NCBI GenBank assembly: GCA_044508495.1
Contig: JBIQHP010000037.1
Span: 1-19,407 of the forward strand
Origin: Terrimesophilobacter sp044508495
Lineage (GTDB): Bacteria > Actinomycetota > Actinomycetes > Actinomycetales > Microbacteriaceae
DNA length: 19,407 nt
Direction of reading: 5' to 3'
Position numbers and translations under genes: made by a program
The notes under the pieces: model-generated
Seen by the model: the letters and a program-made list of their open reading frames with translations, nothing else
What the model was told of the DNA's origin: nothing
Database searches by the model: none
Shown here: piece by piece, positions 14,359-19,407 of the stretch
Position numbering within the stretch: the stretch's first letter is position 1
How the letters are laid out: each line of letters starts with the position of its first letter

Positions 14359-14724
14359 TCACTCGAGCTCCGCGCGGAGCTCGGCGACGAGACGCTCGAA
14401 GCCCGCGGGAGCGGCATCGACGACCTTGCGGCCGGTGAACCGCCCGAGCCGGTGCGCCGTCTCGGCGACGTTGAGAAGGGTGTGCTCGAGGTTCGACCCG
14501 GTCGCGTCGGGCACGACGCGGTACTCGGCCCGGTACCACCAGCCGCCCTGGGAGATGACGAGCCACGCAGCGGGATCCGCCGTGTAGAGGCTCTCGGCAT
14601 CCGGGCCGGGGTCCATCCGCGCCGCGATCGCCTCGAACACCGCCCTGGGGCGCGCCCGCAGATGGGCGCGGAACTCGTGGAGCACCTCGGCGTGCTCGGG
14701 GCGCGTTCGCGGGGCCTCAGGCAC
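14359..14724 (-). CDS. Small SRPBCC-like protein
   Basis: 121 residues, start GTG (14724-14722), overlapping the glgP stop by 8 nt, so translation is probably coupled. The pattern is a helix (RAVFEAIAARM), a central beta block with GGWWYRAEYRVVPD and SNLEHTLLNVAETAHRLGRF, and a C-terminal helix (GFERLVAELRAEL). This resembles minimal SRPBCC (START/Bet v 1-like) proteins, which bind hydrophobic ligands, but no ligand can be named. The 3' end encodes ELRAELE, whose codons form a DNA palindrome. Linkage to glycogen phosphorylase may be only transcriptional. Confidence 0.65.
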   Translation of the reverse strand: MPEAPRTRPEHAEVLHEFRAHLRARPRAVFEAIAARMDPGPDAESLYTADPAAWLVISQGGWWYRAEYRVVPDATGSNLEHTLLNVAETAHRLGRFTGRKVVDAAPAGFERLVAELRAELE

Positions 14725-17302
14725 GGTCCGAGCCCTGCGCCGTCGCGACGAGGCCGAGCTCCGCCCCCGCGCTCAGCCCCGGATGCCGTGGGAGCACGCG
14801 CACGGTGTAGCCGAAGCCCCCCGCCCTGGCCAGGGGCACCGTCCCGGCGAACTGGACGAGCCCGGATGCCGGTCCGCCCGATCCGGTGTCGTCGGGCTCG
14901 AGGACCAGCCTCTCCGGGCTGACGAGCTCATCGTCCGACCGGGCGAAGCCGTAGAGGAGCTCGACCGTGACATCCTCGGTCGAGAGTCCGTCGAGCTTCA
15001 CCTGCGCGCGCACGTGCAGTTCGTCGCCGACCTGCGGGACGGTGTCGACTCCGCCGGTCTCGACGCTGCCGACGCCCACCTCGGGCCAGGCCTGCGCGAT
15101 CCTCCGCTTCCAGGCGGCCAGCTCCCGCGCGCCGGAGGCGCCGTCGGCCATGAGCTCTCGCGCCGAGGCCGCCGCGGGGAGGTAGAGCCGCTCCACGTAC
15201 TCGCGCACCATGCGGTCGGCGCTCAGCCGCGGCGAGAGGGTGGCGAGGGTGTGCCGGATCGACTCGACCCACCTGGTCGGCACGCCGTCCTCTCCGCGGT
15301 CGTAGAACCTCGGGGCGACCTGGTTCTCGATGAGGTCGTAGAGGGCCGCCGCCTCGAGCGCATCCCGCTCGGCGGAGTCGCCCGCGGCATCCGCGCTCGG
15401 GATCGCCCAGCCGTTCTCCCCGTCGAAGAACTCGGCCCACCAGCCATCGAGGATCGAGAGGTTGAGCGAGCCGTTCATCGCCGCCTTCATGCCGCTCGTG
15501 CCGCAGGCCTCGAGCGGGCGCAGCGGGTTGTTGAGCCAGACGTCCGTGCCCGGATAGAGGACCTGGGCCATCCCGATGTCGTAGTTGGGCAGGAACACGA
15601 GTCGGCCCCGGATGTCCGGCTGGTTCGCGAACCGCACGAGCCGCTGGATGAGGCGCTTGCCCTCGTCGTCGGCGGGGTGGGACTTGCCGGCCACGACGAT
15701 CTGCACCGGCCGGTCCGGGTCGGTGAGGAGCGAGCGCAGCCGGTCCTCGTCGTGGAGCATGAGCGTGAGGCGCTTGTAGGTGGGGACGCGGCGCGCGAAG
15801 CCGATCGTCAGGGTATCCGGATCGAGGAGGGTCGAGTACCACGCCGGCGGGGTCGCTCCGGGATGCTGAGCAGTCCAGGCCGCGGTCATGCGCCGGCGGG
15901 CGTCCTCGACGAGCTTCGCGCGGAGCTCGCCGCGGAGACCCCAAAGATCGGCGTCGGTGACGGCCTCCGAGAGCCAGTCGCACGCGGTCGTGTCGTTCGT
16001 GCCCAGCTTCTCGGCGGAGAGGCGAGCGACCGAACGATCCGTCCAGGTCGGAGCGTGGACGCCGTTGGTCACCGAGGCGATCGGCACCTCGTCGCTGTCG
16101 AAACCGGGCCACAGCGCGCCGAACATCCGCCTGCTCACCTCGCCGTGCAGCGTGGAGACGCCGTTCGCGCGCTGGGCGAGCCGCAGCCCCATGACGGCCA
16201 TGTTGAAGGTCCCCGCCGTGCCGCCCTCGTAGTCCTCCGCGCCGAGAGCGAGCACATCCTTCGCGTCGACCCCCGGCAGGAGGCCGGTGGAGAAGTACCG
16301 CTCCACGAGGTCCGCGTCGAAGCGGTCGATGCCCGCGGCGACGGGCGTGTGCGTCGTGAACACCGTACCGGCGCGGACGACCTCGAGCGCCTCCGCGAAG
16401 TCGAGGCCGCCCCCGATGAGGTCGCTCGCGCGCTCGAGCCCGAGGAACCCGGCGTGGCCTTCGTTGGTGTGGAAGACCTCCGGCACCGGCGTTCCGGTCA
16501 GCCGGGCGTAGAGGTCGATGGCTCGCACGCCGCCGATCCCGAGCAGGAGCTCCTGGAGCAGGCGGTGCTCTCCCCCGCCGCCGTAGAGGCGGTCGGTGAC
16601 CGAGCGCAGGTCGTCGTCGTTCTCGGGGATGTCGGAGTCGAGCAGGAGGAGCGTGACCCGGCCGACGGCGACCTGCCAGATGCGGGCCGCGAGCGCGCGG
16701 TCGCCCGGGAGGGCTAGGACGACCCGTGCGGCACTGCCGTCCGGGTGCCGGAGGACGGTGAGGGGAAGCCCGTCCGGGTCGAGCACCGGGTAGGACTCCT
16801 GCTGCCAGCCGTCGCCCGAGATCGCCTGCGCGAAGTAGCCGGAACGATAGAACAGCCCTGCGGCGATGACGGGCACGCCGAGGTCGGAGGCGCTCTTCAG
16901 GTGGTCTCCCGCGAGGATGCCGAGGCCTCCGGAATACTGCGGAAGCGCGGCGGCGATGCCGAACTCGGGCGAGAGGTAGGCGATCGACGGGGGCGCGCCA
17001 TCGGCAAGCGACTGGTACCAGCGCGGTTGCCCGAGGTAGTCCTGGAGGTCGAGGCGCAGGACCTCGGCCCTCGCGACGAACTGCTCGTCGGCGGCGAGCT
17101 CGGCGATGCGCTCCGCGTCGAGGGCGCCGAGGACCGCGACGGGGTCGTGGCCGGTCGCCTCCCACGCGGCTGGGGAGAGCTGCTCGAAGAGCTCACGGGT
17201 GGGGAGGTGCCAGGACCAGCGAAGGTTCATGGCGAGCTCGTCGAGCGCCCCGAGGGAGTCGGGGAGCACCGGCTGCACGGTGAATCTTCTGATGGCTTTC
17301 AC
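14717..17302 (-). CDS. glgP: Alpha-glucan (glycogen) phosphorylase, GT35
   Basis: 861 residues from GTG (17302-17300), which yields the family-typical MKAIRRFTV start. An ATG two codons upstream is the alternative. The N-terminal DUF3417-type region (LAMNLRWSWHLPTRELFEQL) is followed by YLSPEFGIAAALPQYSGGLG (110-129 or so), HTNEGHAGFLGLE, TTHTPVAAGIDRF, SVTNGVHAPTW, FARRVPTYKR and NYDIGMAQVLYPGTDVWLNN. The pyridoxal-phosphate lysine is in CGTSGMKAAMNGS (about K606). Role: phosphorolysis of alpha-1,4-glucan to glucose-1-phosphate in the cytosol. The first gene after the SipW operon on the same strand, it has its own likely promoter at 17311-17316. GlgE and other glycogen genes are not in the window. 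It is the short bacterial/archaeal type, lacking the allosteric N-terminal extension of animal enzymes. Confidence 0.94.
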   Translation of the reverse strand: MKAIRRFTVQPVLPDSLGALDELAMNLRWSWHLPTRELFEQLSPAAWEATGHDPVAVLGALDAERIAELAADEQFVARAEVLRLDLQDYLGQPRWYQSLADGAPPSIAYLSPEFGIAAALPQYSGGLGILAGDHLKSASDLGVPVIAAGLFYRSGYFAQAISGDGWQQESYPVLDPDGLPLTVLRHPDGSAARVVLALPGDRALAARIWQVAVGRVTLLLLDSDIPENDDDLRSVTDRLYGGGGEHRLLQELLLGIGGVRAIDLYARLTGTPVPEVFHTNEGHAGFLGLERASDLIGGGLDFAEALEVVRAGTVFTTHTPVAAGIDRFDADLVERYFSTGLLPGVDAKDVLALGAEDYEGGTAGTFNMAVMGLRLAQRANGVSTLHGEVSRRMFGALWPGFDSDEVPIASVTNGVHAPTWTDRSVARLSAEKLGTNDTTACDWLSEAVTDADLWGLRGELRAKLVEDARRRMTAAWTAQHPGATPPAWYSTLLDPDTLTIGFARRVPTYKRLTLMLHDEDRLRSLLTDPDRPVQIVVAGKSHPADDEGKRLIQRLVRFANQPDIRGRLVFLPNYDIGMAQVLYPGTDVWLNNPLRPLEACGTSGMKAAMNGSLNLSILDGWWAEFFDGENGWAIPSADAAGDSAERDALEAAALYDLIENQVAPRFYDRGEDGVPTRWVESIRHTLATLSPRLSADRMVREYVERLYLPAAASARELMADGASGARELAAWKRRIAQAWPEVGVGSVETGGVDTVPQVGDELHVRAQVKLDGLSTEDVTVELLYGFARSDDELVSPERLVLEPDDTGSGGPASGLVQFAGTVPLARAGGFGYTVRVLPRHPGLSAGAELGLVATAQGSDRA

Positions 17303-17310
17303 GGTCATCC

Positions 17311-17316
17311 AGCCTA
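17311..17316 (-). promoter_or_regulatory. -10 element of a probable leaderless promoter (glgP)
   Basis: On the minus strand TAGGCT is followed by 8 nt and GTG 17302, but by only 2 nt before ATG 17308. A start site at normal distance therefore falls at the GTG, supporting it as the true start. Confidence 0.5.
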
Positions 17317-17343
17317 GGCGGTGCCGATGGTTCCGTTGAGCGG

Positions 17344-17943
17344 CTAGGAGTTCGGGTCGCCGGCCTCCGCCGCGGCCTTCGCACGCTTGCGCCTCGCCGC
17401 CGAGGCGATGCCGCTCGCGGCGGCGTAGCCCGCGTAGAGGAAGAGGCCGCCCGCGATGACCGGGATGATCCAGACGCGGTTCTCGCCGTTGACCGCCGTG
17501 TTGACCCAGCCGAGGTAGGGGATGCTGTACCAGACCTCGCCGCGCACCTGGACCGGAAGCACCGGGTTCTCGTCGTCTTCGGAGTTGGCGTCACCGCGCA
17601 CCACGAATTCACGGGTGCCATCGGAGATGGACTTGATCGCGACCACGCGATGAGTGACGAAGATGTCCTTACCGGACTCGAGCTGGTAGGTGATGGGCAT
17701 CCCGATGCGGATGTCGGCCGAGTCGATCGGCCTGACGACGATGAGGGTCCCGGGCGGATAGGTCGGCGTCATCGAGCTCGTGAGCACGGTCATCGGCGTC
17801 GACCCGGTGACGGCGGGCACGATGATCGCGAGCACGCCGACGAGCACGACGAAGGCGAGAAGTCCCGCGCTCAGCCCCCAGCCGAGGTAGCCCAGCAGCC
17901 CGCGCGGCTTCTTCGTCGGCTCCGCTCTTCGCCGTCCGCTCAC
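17344..17943 (-). CDS. sipW: SipW-type signal peptidase I (S26B)
   Basis: 199 residues, start GTG overlapping the previous stop as GTGA. A membrane helix lies at about 22-46, followed by the catalytic Ser motif TVLTSSMTPTYPPG with S57 before Met. H98 in IFVTHRVVAI replaces the lysine of ordinary bacterial Lep enzymes, and RGDAN (116-120) holds the conserved Asp. A second helix lies at about 155-175 (VWIIPVIAGGLFLYAGYAAA), followed by a basic tail (ARRKRAKAA). The Ser-His dyad is the hallmark of SipW/ER-type signal peptidases, which process special exported proteins such as TasA/camelysin-like fibres. Being third in this operon, it most likely matures one or both upstream products. The call is strong. 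Confidence 0.92.
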   Translation of the reverse strand: MSGRRRAEPTKKPRGLLGYLGWGLSAGLLAFVVLVGVLAIIVPAVTGSTPMTVLTSSMTPTYPPGTLIVVRPIDSADIRIGMPITYQLESGKDIFVTHRVVAIKSISDGTREFVVRGDANSEDDENPVLPVQVRGEVWYSIPYLGWVNTAVNGENRVWIIPVIAGGLFLYAGYAAASGIASAARRKRAKAAAEAGDPNS

Positions 17944-18638
17944 TCCTCGGCCTCTCTGCGACGCCTCGCGGCGACCAGAAGGAAGAGTCCGGCGCCGAGA
18001 ACCGAGGCAGCCCCTATGATAAGCGGGATCGGGGCCTCTGCGCCGGTATGGGCGAGCGGGATGTTGCCGCTGCCTCCGGTGACGACGATGTCCGTTCCGG
18101 TGGTACCGCATTCGGTCGGCGGCAGCGGGATGACGGAGTCGCTCAGTCCGATCCGCAGGGCGAAGCTCGCCGTGCCCCCCTGCCCGGAGAGCCCGCTCAG
18201 GTCGCCGAGGGCGAGGGTCGCCGTGACGTGGACGGTGTCGCCCGGTGCGAGCAGGTCGCCCTCGGTGAGCACGTAGCACGGCTGCGCCATGGAGAGCGCC
18301 GCAGCGGTTCCCGGATGCGCGACCGTGCTCGCGTCGACGGTCAGCGCACCGGCGAGCACGGGGTCGGAGACGGTGACGTTCGCGATCATGACGCGAAGGT
18401 AGGCGGAGACCGGGCCGGCGTTCCGGACCCAGAGTCCGGTCGTCTGGCTGTCGCCCGGCACCGAGATCGTGATCTGGTCGAAGAGACCCCCCGGAAGGAG
18501 GTCCGCGTAGGTCACCCCGTCCGGACTCACCTCGATGCCGTCCGCCGCGCTCGCCGACAAGGCGCCTCCGAGCGACCCCAACGTCCCCAGCCCGAGGGCG
18601 AGGATGACCATGGCCGCCGCGCGGTTCCTCCGGTTCAT
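17940..18638 (-). CDS. Secreted protein with C-terminal LAxTG sortase-type anchor
   Basis: 232 residues, ATG start overlapping the upstream stop as ATGA. The signal peptide covers about 1-32 (RAAAMVILALGLGTLGSLGG, cleavage near ASA/AD). The mature part is a beta-rich domain with LLPGGLFDQITISVPGDS, GLWVRNAGPVSAYLRV and LAPGDTVHVTATLAL. This pattern resembles the camelysin/TasA-like proteins that accompany SipW. Two Cys (in QPCYVL and TECGTT) could form a disulfide. The C-terminus has PLAHTG, a hydrophobic stretch (IPLIIGAASVLGAGLFLLV) and a basic tail ARRRREAEE: a sorting signal of the LAxTG type used by class E sortases in Actinomycetota. No sortase gene is in the window, so a housekeeping enzyme would be needed. 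Exact function unknown. Confidence 0.75.
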   Translation of the reverse strand: MNRRNRAAAMVILALGLGTLGSLGGALSASAADGIEVSPDGVTYADLLPGGLFDQITISVPGDSQTTGLWVRNAGPVSAYLRVMIANVTVSDPVLAGALTVDASTVAHPGTAAALSMAQPCYVLTEGDLLAPGDTVHVTATLALGDLSGLSGQGGTASFALRIGLSDSVIPLPPTECGTTGTDIVVTGGSGNIPLAHTGAEAPIPLIIGAASVLGAGLFLLVAARRRREAEE

Positions 18639-19407
18639 GAGCAGTAGATGTTCTTGTCGTTCGTCCCGGTGCCGGTGCCGGTGATCCTGATGGTGCGATC
18701 CGGCAGGAGCCCGACGACGGCGGAGTTCGCCTCAAGGGTGAAGGTGGCGGGAATCGAGTTGCCCGCCGTGGCGTACCTGACCTCGTCGTCGCGGATCTGC
18801 ACGCTCGCGCTCGTCCCGGAGACCGTGACGCTTCGCGTGAAGGAGGCGATCCCGGGGATCGTCACGCGCACGACGCTCGGTCCTGCCGAGGTTCTGGTCC
18901 AGCTCAGGGTGATGTAGTCCCCGTTCACCGTCGAGTTCTGGCAGCTCACCGGCGTGATGAGCTGAGGCGGCAGGCACCACAGGTACGAGGCGGCGTAGTT
19001 GGAGTTGTAGACCTCGAACTCCACGTTCGTGGATCCCGAGACCACCCGCATGGTTCGCACGCCGTCGACCCAGTTCTGGTTGCCGGCGATCGTGTAGGAG
19101 GTGCTTCCGGCGTTCGCCGTCCCCTCGTTGATCCAGCTGTTGTTCGACCAGAGCTGGATCGTGTAGGTGCTCGGTGCGGCGTGGCCCCAGGCGATCGTGA
19201 CGGCGCGGGTGGGCGAGGGCGTGCAGGTCACGGCGTTGAGCGTCGGCAGCGGCGCCGAGCAGCCAAGGCCGGGCACTCCCCCCGTCGTGGTCTTCCACAG
19301 GTTGCTCGTGGCGAGCTGGTTCGCGAGCCACATCGCGCGCACGTTGTACTGGCCGTCCGCACCCGAGACCGCGGCGGGGAGGATCGTGATCGACGTCGCT
19401 CCGGCGG
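18635..19407 (-). CDS. Secreted two-module beta-sandwich protein, N-terminus outside window
   Basis: The frame is open from the right edge and stops at TGA (18637-18635), overlapping the next start as ATGA; 256 residues are visible. After a helical part (NVRAMWLANQLATSNLWK) come two similar modules of about 85-100 residues. Each begins with a Cys after a hydrophobic strand (LNAVTC, ITPVSC), has a beta strand (AVTIAWG, YITLSWTR), and ends with a Cys (SYLWC, NIYC). Thr, Ser and Asn are abundant and Lys/Arg rare, as in extracellular Ig or fibronectin-type domains. The linked SipW gene suggests export with a SipW-type signal peptide that would lie upstream of the window. A structural, adhesin or fibre role is inference. 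I do not recognise a named family. Confidence 0.65.
   Translation of the reverse strand, partial: AGATSITILPAAVSGADGQYNVRAMWLANQLATSNLWKTTTGGVPGLGCSAPLPTLNAVTCTPSPTRAVTIAWGHAAPSTYTIQLWSNNSWINEGTANAGSTSYTIAGNQNWVDGVRTMRVVSGSTNVEFEVYNSNYAASYLWCLPPQLITPVSCQNSTVNGDYITLSWTRTSAGPSVVRVTIPGIASFTRSVTVSGTSASVQIRDDEVRYATAGNSIPATFTLEANSAVVGLLPDRTIRITGTGTGTNDKNIYCS

Noticed and set aside
14364..14383. Perfect 20-bp palindrome at the end of the SRPBCC-like gene
   Set aside because: It encodes part of ELRAELE, where GAG-CTC codons create the symmetry. It has no loop and is probably a coding by-product rather than an operator or terminator.
1..19407. CRISPR arrays, tRNA/rRNA genes, insertion sequences, phage genes or riboswitches
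   Set aside because: I looked for regular repeats, transposase or integrase motifs and RNA folds on both strands and found none I could support.

Overview
The window is high-GC DNA (by eye about 70%) with actinobacterial gene content: a mycothiol glycosyltransferase (MshA), a PspA/TPM envelope-stress pair, an LCP cell-wall ligase, a GT35 glucan phosphorylase and a SigE-family sigma factor with a membrane partner. Codon context and gene mix suggest Microbacteriaceae (Actinomycetota), but this is an impression, since no rRNA or other marker is present. Three runs of exactly 100 N (1392-1491, 6764-6863, 10091-10190) look like scaffold joins of unknown true length, and they cut four genes. No tRNA, rRNA, CRISPR array, insertion sequence or prophage gene was seen. 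No gene-free stretch exceeds 300 bases apart from the N runs.

Layout. 1-304: 3' end of GTP-dependent PEP carboxykinase. 421-1391: ECF/SigE-type sigma factor overlapping a single-pass membrane protein, probably its regulator, cut by gap 1. 1511-2113: long hairpin, then a six-helix membrane protein on the minus strand. 2328-5966: TPM-domain protein, PspA and an arginase/ureohydrolase-fold protein, all plus strand and closely spaced. 5987-6763: crotonase cut by gap 2. 6935-8377: flavoprotein disulfide oxidoreductase. 8391-9617 (minus): mshA. 9672-10090: HEAVH-motif protein cut by gap 3. 10191-10909 (minus): amidase cut by the same gap. 11006-13028: YtrA-type GntR repressor, ABC ATPase and permease, with ATGA overlaps and a perfect operator palindrome in front. 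13113-14342: LCP protein. 14359-17302 (minus): SRPBCC-like protein and glycogen phosphorylase. 17344-19407 (minus): a translationally coupled surface-protein operon encoding a secreted two-module protein, an LAxTG-anchored protein and a SipW-type signal peptidase.

How the genes fit together. Much of the window concerns the cell envelope: membrane-stress proteins (TPM, PspA), an antibiotic/stress-type ABC operon under a local repressor, a wall-polymer ligase, and a dedicated export module for surface proteins. Central carbon (PEPCK, GlgP) and redox/thiol (MshA, disulfide oxidoreductase) genes lie between.

A recurrent regulatory pattern is a TAnnnT hexamer placed 6-8 nt before the start codon, with no Shine-Dalgarno sequence. 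It precedes six genes on both strands, with a seventh near-match, and points to leaderless transcription. Genes inside operons and a few lead genes instead have AGGAGG-type ribosome sites. The strongest candidates for less-described biology are the SipW/LAxTG/disulfide-module surface operon at the right edge and the TPM-PspA-arginase-fold cluster.
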